Source: Gammaproteobacteria bacterium
GTDB taxonomy: Bacteria > Pseudomonadota > Gammaproteobacteria > Pseudomonadales > Cellvibrionaceae
Reading direction: 5' to 3'
Assembly: GCA_021151835.1 (NCBI GenBank)
Contig: JAGKWO010000006.1
Span: forward strand, 62,001 to 126,000
Length of the DNA: 64,000 nucleotides
Shown here piece by piece: positions 25,925-35,069 of the stretch. Each line of letters starts with the position of its first letter. Within the stretch, counting starts at the first letter, position 1. The translations under genes and the position numbers were made by a program. The notes below the pieces were generated by a model. That model was not told the DNA's origin and did no database searches. It saw only the letters and a list, made by a program, of their open reading frames with translations.

Positions 25925-27085
25925 TCAGTGTTTTATTGCGTTTTCCGGGTTTTTCAGGTTTTGGTGGATGCTATTCAGCAAGCCATTATTGTCGGTGTCA
26001 TGCGGCAATTGCCAGAACATGATGCCGCCCAATTTGTGTTTGCGCAGGTAGCTGACTTTTTCCCCCATGGATCTCTGGTCATCAAAGGTGGCAAATATTT
26101 TTTGCTGCGGGTTGTAGGCGTAAGGTGCTTTGGCGACGTCATCCCAATAATAGGTAAACCCTGCTGACGGTGCGTAGCGTTGGGGAAACTCTTTGTAATC
26201 CGCGCCATCAATATGGATTCCCGCCTGGTAGAGACCATTATTGGCCATGCTTACTTCTTTCCAGGAACGGGCATAAAAGGCTGTACCTATAACGATTTTT
26301 TCCGGCGCCACACCCAGGCTCAACAACTTTTGTACCGCATTATCCGTGGAGTCTTTTTGCTGGGGTGTGGAGTAGAGCGCAGTGTGGTGGCCAGTGTGTG
26401 GCGTAGCGCCATTTACTATGTCGTAGGTCATCAGGTTGACGTTATTCAATAGTGGCATGATGGTTTGCCAATCCACCGCAGTATCAAGGAATTTATCAAA
26501 CCCGCCGGCGGCAAAACTCAGCTCGTAGTTATTACCCAGGGTATTGCGCAGCTCGCGTATCAACTCGCTGAAGTTGGTGCGGTCATGGGGTGCAAATTTA
26601 TGGCCGGGGTAACCTTCAATAGTGGGATATTCCCAATCCAGGTCGATACCATCCGCGTTGTAATCCTGGATAATTTTCAGTGTGGATTGTGCAAAGGCCT
26701 TGCGATTGGCGGCGGAATTAAATACGTCGGAACAGGTTTCGCAGCCACCCCAGCCGCCAAGCGATAGCAATACTTTTAAATGCGGATAGGTTTTCTTGAG
26801 TGCGACCAATTTGCGCATGGCTTCCTGGTCTTTGGTGGAATCAAAACTTAATTGGTTGCCCTTCAGGTGCAGGAAGCTGTAGATAATGTGGGTAAGCTGG
26901 TTAAAGTTATAGCGCCCCAAATCGGAGCCATCACCCATGTAATAGGCGATGACTTTTACTGAATCTGTTGTTGTCACAGGTGTCAGCTCCTGCCTGGTTG
27001 CCGGATCTTTGGGTGGTGTCTGGCTACAGGCCGATAATAACCAACCACATGCAATCAATAGTGCGCAGCGAAAAACTGGTTTCAT
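25925..27085 (-). CDS. GH18 chitinase-like lipoprotein
   Basis: A 386-residue glycoside hydrolase family 18 protein. The lipoprotein signal ends 'WLLSAC' with Cys at about 20. The TIM barrel shows 'KVIAYYMGD' (strand 1), 'KVLLSLGGWGGC' (strand 3), and the catalytic signature 'NADGIDLDWEYPTIEG' (DxxDxDxE complete, general acid Glu). 'VNLMTYDIVNGATPHTGHHT' and 'GGIMFWQLPHD' are further family landmarks. It should cleave beta-1,4-N-acetylglucosamine polymers, anchored at the outer or inner membrane. It is monocistronic by spacing and followed by an inverted repeat. Confidence 0.94.
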   Translation of the reverse strand: MKPVFRCALLIACGWLLSACSQTPPKDPATRQELTPVTTTDSVKVIAYYMGDGSDLGRYNFNQLTHIIYSFLHLKGNQLSFDSTKDQEAMRKLVALKKTYPHLKVLLSLGGWGGCETCSDVFNSAANRKAFAQSTLKIIQDYNADGIDLDWEYPTIEGYPGHKFAPHDRTNFSELIRELRNTLGNNYELSFAAGGFDKFLDTAVDWQTIMPLLNNVNLMTYDIVNGATPHTGHHTALYSTPQQKDSTDNAVQKLLSLGVAPEKIVIGTAFYARSWKEVSMANNGLYQAGIHIDGADYKEFPQRYAPSAGFTYYWDDVAKAPYAYNPQQKIFATFDDQRSMGEKVSYLRKHKLGGIMFWQLPHDTDNNGLLNSIHQNLKNPENAIKH

Positions 27086-27350
27086 ACATCCCTCGTCGGA
27101 TAGTCAACGATTATTGGTTTTGGTAACAACACGAGAGACCGGGTAGTGGCAAGTGTCTGCAATTCTTGGTGCCGCAGATCTCCCTGTATTCTACTCTTTG
27201 GTCCTCCTGCTGCCAGAGTGGGCACAGGTAAAGTTAAATAAAGATAAGTGCCTGGCCTGTTATTTTTTTTGATTGCCAATCCGTGTGCGCCCGCGTTTAA
27301 TGCGCTTGCTGATGTTACGCAACCGATATCCAACTCTTATAGAAACTTTT

Positions 27351-27776
27351 ATGCAACACGACGATTTATCTTCCATAGCCATTCCCCGCTTGCTCGCGGC
27401 GGACAATTGGCAACAACAATATAAATTAATTATCCAGTGGGGCAAATTGCTTTCGCCGAAACCGGAAATTCGCACCGCAGATAATTTAATTCGTGGTTGT
27501 GAATTACCCGTATGGTTGACCTGCACACAACGCGCCGGAAAATTATATTTTTCCTTTGATGCAGATAGCAGCGTCATTAAAGGACTTGCTGCGCTATTGC
27601 TAGTACAAGTGAATGATAAAACCCTGACCGAATTGGCCGGACTTGACCTGTGGGCAAGTTTGCAATCACTTGGATTGGAAAAACATTTAACTCCATCGCG
27701 CAATAATGGTTTGAACGGGATTATCGTGCGGATTGATGCATTGTTGAAAAAAGTTAGTGATGGATGCGAGTGCTAA
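27351..27776 (+). CDS. SufE/CsdE-type sulfur acceptor
   Basis: A 141-residue protein from the ATG at 27351; upstream in-frame starts add Arg-rich sequence not typical of the family. SufE features: 'WQQQYKLIIQWGKLL', 'RTADNLIRGCELPVWLTCTQ' with the active Cys after 'IRG', 'FSFDADSSVIKGLAALLLVQ' and 'GLEKHLTPSRNNGLNGI'. It accepts persulfide sulfur from a SufS/CsdA cysteine desulfurase for Fe-S assembly or the CsdL/TcdA pathway. No desulfurase is adjacent. A tcdA (csdL) gene is 4 kb away on the other strand. A terminator follows about 90 bp later. Confidence 0.9.
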   Translation: MQHDDLSSIAIPRLLAADNWQQQYKLIIQWGKLLSPKPEIRTADNLIRGCELPVWLTCTQRAGKLYFSFDADSSVIKGLAALLLVQVNDKTLTELAGLDLWASLQSLGLEKHLTPSRNNGLNGIIVRIDALLKKVSDGCEC

Positions 27777-28301
27777 AAAAACATGAAAATAATGAACCAC
27801 TCGAAAAATAGATTAAAGATAATGTTGATGTTTGTATAGCTAGGACAGTATTCCTATTGGCGTGAGGCGGCAAAAAGGCCGCCTGCATTTTTTGTCATCC
27901 CATCTTTTTGAATGTACTCATACATTAGCCATAATAAAAATTTCGTTGAAACAGGTTCTAACAGGGCTTTGTATATGCGGCTTTTGGGAGCATATTGAGC
28001 GGGACGTGTGACTGGCCCCAACTCAACCCCTATGTTCTGCTAAACCCCGGGTAGTTGAGTTTGTAAAAATTGCAAAATCACGAATAAACAATACTGCGAT
28101 CACATATTTCCCTCCGTCGCAAACCTGATTGGCCAGTTTGTGCAAAAGAATATCGATTATGATTGGTATAATCATCTCGTTCGCTTGATCATTAATAGCT
28201 ATCCTTCCAGTGAATACGTTAGACTGCTGTTGTGCTCCGCCTGAAATGCGAGTTCGTCCGGCAAACAACCTTGTGATATCACAACGAAAAAGTGAAAAAA
28301 A
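27777..28301. other. Gene-free interval upstream of the KaiC-like gene
   Basis: This 525-bp interval has a terminator at 27865-27897 and is otherwise A/T-rich. A minus-strand frame of about 100 codons crosses it but has no recognisable protein features and runs into the KaiC-like gene. No tRNA, riboswitch or clear promoter was recognised; the promoter of the KaiC-like gene should lie in the last 200 bp. Confidence 0.5.
27865..27897 (+). terminator. Intrinsic terminator downstream of the sufE-type gene
   Basis: AGGCGGC (27865-27871), loop AAAAAG, GCCGCCT (27878-27884), then GCATTTTTTG. The stem is seven GC-rich pairs and a six-T run follows. Confidence 0.88.
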
Positions 28302-29780
28302 TTGCAAAATAATCCTCAGAAAAAACATCGTTTATCGCTGCTCGACACCGGCGTTGCCGGGTTTGATGAAGTGCTCGGCGGCGGCTTTCCTCGTCATAGC
28401 CTTTACCTTATCCAGGGGTTGGCGGGTAGCGGTAAAACTACCCTTGCTTGTCAGATCGGTTTTGCTCACGCCGCCAAAGGTGGAAAGGTTCTGATCCTCA
28501 CCCTGATCGCTGAAACACATGGGAAGATGCTGAATCATCTGAGCAATTTTTCATTTTTTGATGAAGAGTTGATTGGCCAGAATATTTTGATGTTCAGCGG
28601 CTATAACGAATTGGTCAAGGGTGGCCTTGATGGGTTGTTGGAATTAATCACAGGGATGCTCGCAAAACACAATGCAGATATTTTAATTATTGATGGCTTT
28701 CGCTCCGTGCGCGATTCGAGTCCGACCACAGTCGGCTTGTCGGAATTTATGTTATCGCTGAACTCACTGGTTGCTTCAATGCAATGCACAACTTTCCTCC
28801 TGTCGCCGACAGAAGGTAATGTTGCCGATTCAGAAAATACCCTGGTTGATGGTCTTATTGAATTGAGCCAGCACGAGAAAGGAATGCAACTTATTCGTGA
28901 GGTAAAAGTCTTTAAAATCCGTGGCGGCAAACATTTATTGGGTCGCCATGTATTTGAAGTCAATGAAGCGGGTATCGTTGTGTATCCGCGCCTTGAAGCG
29001 ATTAGTACTGCCAAAAAAACCGTTGACTCTGCCTCCAGTACGCTTATCGGTTTTGGTATTCCCGGCTGGAACAATATTACCAAAGGTGGAGTGAATAAGG
29101 GGTCTACAACAGAATTGCTGGGTAATCCCGGTGTTGGAAAAACGCTCATGGGATTGCATTTTATTTACGAAGGGCTGCAATCAGGTGAGCAATGCCTGAT
29201 CGTTGGCTTTTATGAATCTCCCCTGCGTTTAATTGCCAAAGCCCGCAGCGTCAATATTGATTTGTCCCGTTTTATTGATAACGGGCAATTGCAAATTATT
29301 TGGAATCCGCCGCTGGAAATTTCGGTCGACGCGCTCGCACATCAGGTTTTGGAAAATGTCAGCGAGCGTAAAGTGTCGCGCCTGTTTGTTGATGGAATGG
29401 ATGGTCTCCTGGATATTATTATGCATATTGGGCGTGCGCGCTCATTCCTAACGGCATTTGTAAATGAATTGCGCTCGCAGCACGTGACCAGCTTCTTTAC
29501 CCGTGAATTGCCATACCTGGGTCACCAGTTGCCGGAAAAATTTGATTCAGGGCCATCATCAATTTTGTATGAAAATATAATGTTGTTGCAGTATGTGGAA
29601 ATTAATGGGCTTAACCACCGCCAGATTGGTGTTTTAAAGTTGCGCCAAAACGGTTACGACTCTGCCAACCACATTATGCTGATTTCGGATCGTGGGATAT
29701 CTATAGGGCGCCCGGTATCAACAGAAAAACTAGCGCAGGAAATTATTAAAAATAACGCAATCAACAACGAGCCCCAATGA
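28302..29780 (+). CDS. KaiC-like RecA-superfamily ATPase with two ATPase domains
   Basis: A 492-residue protein. An in-frame TGA at 28293 leaves the TTG at 28302 as the only reasonable start. Domain 1: 'GVAGFDEVLGGGFPRHSLYL', Walker A 'GLAGSGKT' (39-46), Walker B 'ADILIIDGF' (125-133). Domain 2: 'FGIPGWNNITKGGVNKGSTT', Walker A 'GNPGVGKT' (274-281), 'IVGFYESPLRLI' and Walker B 'RLFVDGMDG' (360-368). This is the tandem CI-CII layout of KaiC. The short linker after domain 2 lacks an obvious Ser/Thr autophosphorylation pair. Such non-cyanobacterial KaiC-like proteins pair with receiver proteins and kinases in stress signalling. It overlaps the receiver gene by 4 bp. Confidence 0.9.
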   Translation: MQNNPQKKHRLSLLDTGVAGFDEVLGGGFPRHSLYLIQGLAGSGKTTLACQIGFAHAAKGGKVLILTLIAETHGKMLNHLSNFSFFDEELIGQNILMFSGYNELVKGGLDGLLELITGMLAKHNADILIIDGFRSVRDSSPTTVGLSEFMLSLNSLVASMQCTTFLLSPTEGNVADSENTLVDGLIELSQHEKGMQLIREVKVFKIRGGKHLLGRHVFEVNEAGIVVYPRLEAISTAKKTVDSASSTLIGFGIPGWNNITKGGVNKGSTTELLGNPGVGKTLMGLHFIYEGLQSGEQCLIVGFYESPLRLIAKARSVNIDLSRFIDNGQLQIIWNPPLEISVDALAHQVLENVSERKVSRLFVDGMDGLLDIIMHIGRARSFLTAFVNELRSQHVTSFFTRELPYLGHQLPEKFDSGPSSILYENIMLLQYVEINGLNHRQIGVLKLRQNGYDSANHIMLISDRGISIGRPVSTEKLAQEIIKNNAINNEPQ

Positions 29781-30178
29781 AAAAAGATACCATCAATAAG
29801 GCCACGGATGATGCTCCTGTCATATTGATTGTTGACGACGAACCCGATATTACAACTACCTATGCAATGTTGTTTGGATATCATGGCTTTCGCGTGAGCA
29901 CTGCTCGTGACGGCGAGAGCGCCATAAAAATAATTGATAGCGTAGCGCCGGATTTGATCCTGTCTGACTATATGATGCCGCTGATGAATGGTGCCGAATT
30001 ATGCCGGGCCCTGAAAAACGATCCACGCTGGAAAGATACTCCATTTATCTTATCGAGTGCCGCCTTCCATATAAACGACATCGATACACCTTATGATTTA
30101 TTAATGCAAAAGCCTGTTGTCTTTGGCGAACTCTTACAGGAAGTTGTCCGGCTATTGGAGAGAGGCAAGGCCCGTTAA
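29777..30178 (+). CDS. Single-domain response regulator, partner of the KaiC-like ATPase
   Basis: A 133-residue protein that is almost only a receiver domain: acidic pair in 'PVILIVDDEPDITTTYAM', phosphoacceptor Asp in 'PDLILSDYMMPLMNGAELC', Ser/Ala switch in 'PFILSSAAFHI' and Lys in 'LLMQKPVVFGELL'. It overlaps the KaiC-like stop by 4 bp (ATGA), so the two are translated together and probably interact. No kinase lies in this operon, so phosphate would come from elsewhere. Confidence 0.93.
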   Translation: MKKDTINKATDDAPVILIVDDEPDITTTYAMLFGYHGFRVSTARDGESAIKIIDSVAPDLILSDYMMPLMNGAELCRALKNDPRWKDTPFILSSAAFHINDIDTPYDLLMQKPVVFGELLQEVVRLLERGKAR

Positions 30179-30356
30179 TCGCACCTTCCCGCTTTTCTTA
30201 TGATTTATGAGCAACAGCCTCACCTAATACCACACCCGCCACGGGCTCGTTTCACAAAGAACTAAATCAATCCCTGATGTGAAAGATGAAGTCGCGTTGT
30301 ATTGGTACGCTGTGTTTTAACTAATAGGCGACGGCTTCATCCAACGGGCTTTTGTT

Positions 30357-31169
30357 TTATTTTTCAGCGATCAATTCTTCCAGCCTTGCATCCAATCCTG
30401 TTACACCAGAAGTGCAAATATGGAATTTATTTTCCAATGTTTCCTTGATGTCATTAACAGAACGTAATTGTTTCTTTTCCGCCTCAGCCCCTGTGGGATA
30501 AAAGGAATATTGGGTATTGCTCAACGCATGTCGCCCTTCTTGGTCAGCCCGGGCGGCAACGAGACTGGTGACAAAATGGGAGCTCGGATGACGTGAAACG
30601 TACCAGTTATATACGTCATAATCTGCTGGATAATGTGGCGTTAAGTCGAATAGGTAGAGTAGTTTCCATTCTTCTTTAACGTTTGCCTCCAGATGATAAT
30701 GGTCGTGCGTGCGCGTGAGGCGATATTGTCCGTGCGGTGTGGTTTGGATTTCATCCGGGACGAATCGTATGGGAACAGTCAAACTCATTCCGCCGAAACC
30801 GGTATCAGCAAGCCATTGTTCGCCATCGGCTTCTACCAACAACATCATATGGCTGCGTGGAGTCACTACCTCATCCGGTACGTTCAAGCGCACGCGCGCT
30901 GCAAGGCCGAGTGTGTTGAAACCAATTTGATCCGCTACATATTTAAACACTGTATTTTGTTCGTAACAAAAGCCACCACGTTTTAACACGGTGAATTTCT
31001 CGAGCAAAGAAGCAATATCAAGCCGCACTTCCGCACCGGTAAATGGCGATAAATTTTCAAAGGGAATAGACTGCGTATGTTGCAAGTGCAAGTGGTATAG
31101 CGTGTCCACAGTAGGGGTGAGCGCACCGCTGTATTGAATGTGATCCAGGTAAGCTGCGATATCTTTCAT
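30357..31169 (-). CDS. nat: Arylamine N-acetyltransferase
   Basis: A 270-residue cytoplasmic enzyme moving acetyl from acetyl-CoA to arylamines, hydrazines or similar. The Cys-His-Asp triad is visible: Cys in 'LKRGGFCYEQNTVFKYV' (about residue 68), His in 'VTPRSHMMLLVEADG' and Asp in 'EQWLADTGFGGMSLT'. The N-terminus 'IAAYLDHIQYSG' with 'IPFENLSPFTG' is also typical. The length fits the family (270-290). It is monocistronic, convergent with the KaiC-receiver operon. The natural substrate is unknown. Confidence 0.95.
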   Translation of the reverse strand: MKDIAAYLDHIQYSGALTPTVDTLYHLHLQHTQSIPFENLSPFTGAEVRLDIASLLEKFTVLKRGGFCYEQNTVFKYVADQIGFNTLGLAARVRLNVPDEVVTPRSHMMLLVEADGEQWLADTGFGGMSLTVPIRFVPDEIQTTPHGQYRLTRTHDHYHLEANVKEEWKLLYLFDLTPHYPADYDVYNWYVSRHPSSHFVTSLVAARADQEGRHALSNTQYSFYPTGAEAEKKQLRSVNDIKETLENKFHICTSGVTGLDARLEELIAEK

Positions 31170-31384
31170 TAGGCGACCTCTTGTCAGGCACTTGCATCAT
31201 AGTTGATTGGATTTGAGGCAACTATAAAGCCGCAGGTAAGCATGAGGTCAAGAGATATTTTTAAACCTGGATTATTGAAAAAAACTATGTCAGAGTTAAA
31301 GTCACTTATGCGCCATTGCGGCTAATGGAACAGCAACGATCATTCGTGTCACTTATCGACAAAAAATAGATGAAAATAACATAG

Positions 31385-31549
31385 ATGAAAGTAAATAAAA
31401 TCGCATTGTCTCTTTATATAATCGGAACAATCATGATCATTAAATCCGTTTTTCGTTTTGGATTTATTGATGGATTCAAGGGGATTTTGTTAGGGTTTGT
31501 TGTTATTGTTGTCGCTTACTATATTGATAAATTCAACAGGCGCTATTGA
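31385..31549 (+). CDS. Small 54-residue membrane protein, unknown
   Basis: A short frame ATG 31385 to TGA 31547-31549 encodes 'MKVNKIALSLYIIGTIMIIK' followed by 'SVFRFGFIDGFKGILL' and a second hydrophobic stretch 'VVIVVAYYIDKF', ending 'NRRY'. Two hydrophobic helices with positive ends suggest a small inner-membrane hairpin protein. There is no clear ribosome-binding site (ACATAG before the ATG), so expression is uncertain. Confidence 0.45.
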   Translation: MKVNKIALSLYIIGTIMIIKSVFRFGFIDGFKGILLGFVVIVVAYYIDKFNRRY

Positions 31550-31584
31550 TCTGGTTAAAATATCCGCGTCTGATTTCACCCGTG

Positions 31585-32391
31585 TCACTCCGATTCTTTC
31601 TGTTTGGCAAGATACCGCTCAATCGCTTTGGTGGCGGCTAAAAATCCAAAGGTCCCGGTTACCATGACACTGGAACCAAAACCGCCGGTACAATCCAGTT
31701 TTACACCTTCCTGCAAATGTTGTTTGGTTTGGCAGACACTGCCGTCCGGTTTTGGGTAAACCATTTGTTCATCGGAATAGACGGCATCGACACGGAATTT
31801 GCGCTTGGTGTCGCGCGCGAAATTAAAATGGCGATAGAGTTGCTGGCGGATTTTATGCAACATGGGATCGTTGGTTGCGCGCGCCAGATCATCCACCGTG
31901 ACGCGTTGCGGGTCGCGTTTGCCGCCGGATGAGCCGATCATAATCAACCGGATTTTCACCGCAGAGCAATAGGCAACGAGACGTGCTTTTAAATGCGCCG
32001 CGTCAATTGCGTCGATAATCACGTGATGCTGTTTGCCCAGTAGCTGGTGGATATTTTGGTCGTCGATAAAATCTTCCACGGTGTGAATAATCATTTCGGG
32101 ATTGATGTCGCGCAGGCGCTCGCTTATCACCTGGTTTTTGGATTTGCCGATGGCCGATTGCAGCGCATGGGATTGGCGATTGGTATTGGTAACGCAGACT
32201 TCATCCATTTCGATTAACGTCAGTTCGCCAACGCCGGAACGTGCCAGCGCTTCTGCTACCCAGGTGCCCACACCGCCGAGGCCGATCACGGCGAAATGGG
32301 CATTGGTCAATGCGTGCAGGGCATCCTGACCGTAAAGGCGGGAGATACCGCCGAAGCGCTGCAAGTAGGCATTGGTAACGGGTCTGCTCAT
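31585..32391 (-). CDS. tcdA: tRNA threonylcarbamoyladenosine dehydratase
   Basis: A 268-residue E1-like (ThiF/MoeB superfamily) enzyme that dehydrates t6A37 to cyclic ct6A in tRNA. The nucleotide-binding motif is 'FAVIGLGGVGTWVAEALARS', with 'LTLIEMDEVCVTNTNRQSHA' after it, and 'HHVIIDAIDAAHLKARLVAY' and 'IMIGSSGGKRDP' as further family landmarks. The later part has 'CTGGFGSSVMVTGTFGFLAA'. It lacks the catalytic Cys of ubiquitin-type E1s, as expected. It is a single gene, divergent from the FixJ-type regulator. Confidence 0.95.
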   Translation of the reverse strand: MSRPVTNAYLQRFGGISRLYGQDALHALTNAHFAVIGLGGVGTWVAEALARSGVGELTLIEMDEVCVTNTNRQSHALQSAIGKSKNQVISERLRDINPEMIIHTVEDFIDDQNIHQLLGKQHHVIIDAIDAAHLKARLVAYCSAVKIRLIMIGSSGGKRDPQRVTVDDLARATNDPMLHKIRQQLYRHFNFARDTKRKFRVDAVYSDEQMVYPKPDGSVCQTKQHLQEGVKLDCTGGFGSSVMVTGTFGFLAATKAIERYLAKQKESE

Positions 32392-32582
32392 AGTGTGCTT
32401 CTTGTGCTTCGAAATGTGACGTAGTAAAAAACAGGCGGCTTTTTAACGGAGAAAATGCCTGAATTCAAGCATCATGGCGGGTAAATTTACGAGTGCCTGC
32501 TACACTTTTTTACATGGCTATGTCGGTGAACCAGTAACTTCCTGATATTGCTCCGGATTAACCACGGACATTCGAGCGCCTC

Positions 32583-33203
32583 ATGAGTAAAACGGCAATG
32601 GCAACCGCCTATTTAATTGACGACGACAGCATAACCCTGGAATTGATGAGCGGGATTATCGAGCCCATCGGGGTCGAGCCTGTCTGTTTTAATGATGCAG
32701 AAGCATTCCTTTCTGCCTACACCCCGCGCCCTTGCGAGTGTGTGATTTCCGATATGCGCATGCCCGGCGTCAGCGGTTTACAGCTGCACAAAGTGTTGCA
32801 GCAGCGTTATCCAGTGCCGCCACCGTTAATTATCGTTACCGGTTATGCCGAAGTCACCGCCGCAGTGGAGGCGATGAAGCAGGGCGCCTTTGATTTTGTC
32901 GAGAAGCCGATTAATGGCCACCAGTTCCTGGAAAAATTGCAGGCGGCACTGTCACTGAGCCGTCAATTGCACCAAAAACGCCTCGACCTGTCCGCCCGCG
33001 ACGCGCGCATTGCACTCCTCACTCCCAAAGAGCAGGAGGTACTGCAAGCGGTGCTGGAAGGCTTGCCCAGCAAGGATATCGCGAGCAAATTAAACCTGAG
33101 TGTACGCACGGTAGAAAACCATCGTGCGCGTATTATGGAAAAATTGCGCGTGAATTCGGCGATGGAATTGATGCGTGATTTTATGGTGTCCTTTGCCCGC
33201 TAG
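32583..33203 (+). CDS. FixJ/NarL-type response regulator
   Basis: A 206-residue regulator. The receiver has 'TAYLIDDDSITLELM', phosphoacceptor Asp in 'CECVISDMRMPGVSGLQL', Thr in 'LIIVTGYAEVTAAVEAM' and Lys in 'FDFVEKPINGHQF'. After a linker helix comes a LuxR-type helix-turn-helix: 'LTPKEQEVLQAVLEGLPSKD' and 'LNLSVRTVENHRARIMEKL'. The 'VTGYAEV...FDFVEKP' core is typical of FixJ/TodT-type regulators that work with a PAS-sensor kinase. No kinase lies directly next to it. A hairpin follows the stop. Confidence 0.93.
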   Translation: MSKTAMATAYLIDDDSITLELMSGIIEPIGVEPVCFNDAEAFLSAYTPRPCECVISDMRMPGVSGLQLHKVLQQRYPVPPPLIIVTGYAEVTAAVEAMKQGAFDFVEKPINGHQFLEKLQAALSLSRQLHQKRLDLSARDARIALLTPKEQEVLQAVLEGLPSKDIASKLNLSVRTVENHRARIMEKLRVNSAMELMRDFMVSFAR

Positions 33204-33208
33204 TTCAT

Positions 33209-33228
33209 AGGGAGCAGCCTTGCTCCCT
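33209..33228 (+). terminator. Hairpin after the FixJ-type gene
   Basis: AGGGAGCA, loop GCCT, TGCTCCCT form an 8-bp perfect stem starting 6 bp after the stop. Only a short T pair follows, so it is a weak terminator or an mRNA-stabilising hairpin. Confidence 0.55.
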
Positions 33229-33381
33229 TGATGATTGCTATTGTCCGCGCACATCCCCTCAGTTCATTACGCCTGTTAATCCAAAGCCGATTTAGTTTTT
33301 CGGCAGTTTCCGTCGCTCTTCTGCTCCCTGCAATAGAACATTTTTGAAGCCAGCGGGCTCGGGAGTTAAGGGGACAGTGCA

Positions 33382-34890
33382 ATGAAATGGTTTAACAAGC
33401 TCAATTTGGCGGCCAAGCTGCTAACAACGTTTATCAGCCTGGCATTGATCACCGCCGCGGTGGGGATTTATGGCCTGCAAAATATTGTGCGCGTCGGCCA
33501 TTTAATGGGCGATATGTACAGCAATAACCTGGTGGCGATCGATAATCTCTCCAACTCCTACAGCCGCTTCCTGGTCTACACCCGCGCGGTAACCCGCTTG
33601 CCCTCCCAATTGCCGGACGATATCAAAACCACCCAGGAGCGGATGCAGACCCATTGGACCAATTCCCTGGAAAGCTTTAATCGCTACACCCAGACGGATT
33701 TAAGTCCGGAGGAGAAAGAGCAGGTCGTACAAATCAAGGACGCCAAAACCCGTTACCTCACGCTGGTGGATCAGTTGGTGGAGTTGCTGCTCGCCGGCAA
33801 AAAGAATGAAGCCAGCGAACTGAGTGATAACGATCTGCGTTTTGCCAGTTACGAAATTGAAGAGGCTTATGCGGCGCTGATCGACAACAACAACCGGCAA
33901 GGCGCCAGTGCTGATGCAGCAGGCAAAGCCAGCGTCAGCGAAATGTATTCGGTGATGCTCACTGTGATCGTGGTGTCCATAGTGTTGGCAATTGGTTTTG
34001 GTTTGTGGGTAACGCGCATGATTACCCGGCAATTAGGCGGCGAACCCGATTACGCCCGCGACATGGTGCGCAAGATTGCCGAAGGCGATTTAACCGTGAG
34101 CATCCAGTTGCGCAAAGGCGATTCCAGCAGTTTACTGGCCGCCATGGGGGATATGGTGTTGCGCCTGAAAGAGGTAATCGGCCAGGTGGTGTCTTCTGCC
34201 GATGCGCTCGCTGCCGCGTCCGAACAGGTGTCCGCATCCTCCAATACCCTCGCGCAAAATGCGGGCGCACAGGCATCCAGCGTGGAGCAAACCAGCGCCT
34301 CGATGGAAGAAATTTCCGCGACTGTTGCGCAAAACGCGGACAACGCCAATATCACCGATGGTATTGCTACGGAGTCATCCCGCTACGCAAAAGAAGGTGG
34401 CGCAGCGGTGCGCGAAACGGTCGCGGCGATGAAATCCATCGCCGACAAAATTGGCATCGTCGATGAGATCGCTTACCAGACCAACTTGCTCGCGTTGAAC
34501 GCCGCCATTGAAGCGGGCCGCGCCGGTGAACATGGCCGCGGTTTTGCGGTGGTCGCCGCCGAAGTGCGCAAGCTGGCGGAGCGCTCGCAAGTGGCGGCAC
34601 AGGAAATTGGCACCCTGGCGATAGCGAGTGTAAAAACCGCCGAGGCAGCCGGTAAACAATTGGGCGATATGCTGCCCTCCATTGCCAAAACCGCCGATCT
34701 GGTGCGGGAAATCGCCGCTGCATCCGATGAGCAGCGCACGGGCCTGGATCAGATTAACCTGGCGGTTGGTGAGTTGTCCCGCACTACCCAGGCCAATGCG
34801 TCGGCATCGGAAGAGTTGACGGCGACCGCTGAAGAATTGAGTAGCCAGGCGCTGCAATTGAAGGCATCCATGGATTACTTCCGCACCTGA
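33382..34890 (+). CDS. Methyl-accepting chemotaxis protein
   Basis: A 502-residue transmembrane receptor: helix 1 at about 11-30, a periplasmic four-helix-bundle (4HB_MCP) sensor at 31-190, helix 2 at about 190-212, HAMP ('GLWVTRMITRQLGGEPDYAR'), then a long cytoplasmic coiled coil. The kinase-control tip is 'IVDEIAYQTNLLALNAAIEA' followed by 'GRAGEHGRGFAVVAAEVRKL'. Gln/Glu-rich methylation regions are visible on both sides, but there is no C-terminal NWETF tether. It precedes a CheR gene by 180 bp, with a terminator between, so the pair is adjacent but separately transcribed. No CheA, CheW or CheB is in the window. Confidence 0.94.
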   Translation: MKWFNKLNLAAKLLTTFISLALITAAVGIYGLQNIVRVGHLMGDMYSNNLVAIDNLSNSYSRFLVYTRAVTRLPSQLPDDIKTTQERMQTHWTNSLESFNRYTQTDLSPEEKEQVVQIKDAKTRYLTLVDQLVELLLAGKKNEASELSDNDLRFASYEIEEAYAALIDNNNRQGASADAAGKASVSEMYSVMLTVIVVSIVLAIGFGLWVTRMITRQLGGEPDYARDMVRKIAEGDLTVSIQLRKGDSSSLLAAMGDMVLRLKEVIGQVVSSADALAAASEQVSASSNTLAQNAGAQASSVEQTSASMEEISATVAQNADNANITDGIATESSRYAKEGGAAVRETVAAMKSIADKIGIVDEIAYQTNLLALNAAIEAGRAGEHGRGFAVVAAEVRKLAERSQVAAQEIGTLAIASVKTAEAAGKQLGDMLPSIAKTADLVREIAAASDEQRTGLDQINLAVGELSRTTQANASASEELTATAEELSSQALQLKASMDYFRT

Positions 34891-34940
34891 TCGCAGCCTC
34901 CTGGCGCGCTAATCCCATACCCTAAGTGTTTCCCCCTAAG

Positions 34941-34974
34941 CCGGGTGAGTAATTTTACTCTCCCGGTTTTTTTG
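34941..34974 (+). terminator. Intrinsic terminator after the MCP gene
   Basis: CCGGG-T-GAGTA, loop ATTT, TACTC-T-CCCGG (one internal T-T mismatch) followed by seven T residues. It ends the MCP transcript before the CheR gene. Confidence 0.88.
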
Positions 34975-35069
34975 CCAACCCCCCACACTGTGAACCTATC
35001 GAAAGACGCGTTTGAGCGAGATGCATTTCGGGTTCGTTAACTGACTATTGAGGAGATCGAGGAATCACC

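Noticed and set aside
28023..28328. Minus-strand frame of about 100 codons upstream of the KaiC-like gene
   Set aside because: No family features; it overlaps the KaiC-like start and lacks a ribosome-binding site.
34367..34857. Minus-strand frames opposite the MCP gene
   Set aside because: They mirror the codon pattern of the MCP coiled coil and show no protein motifs.
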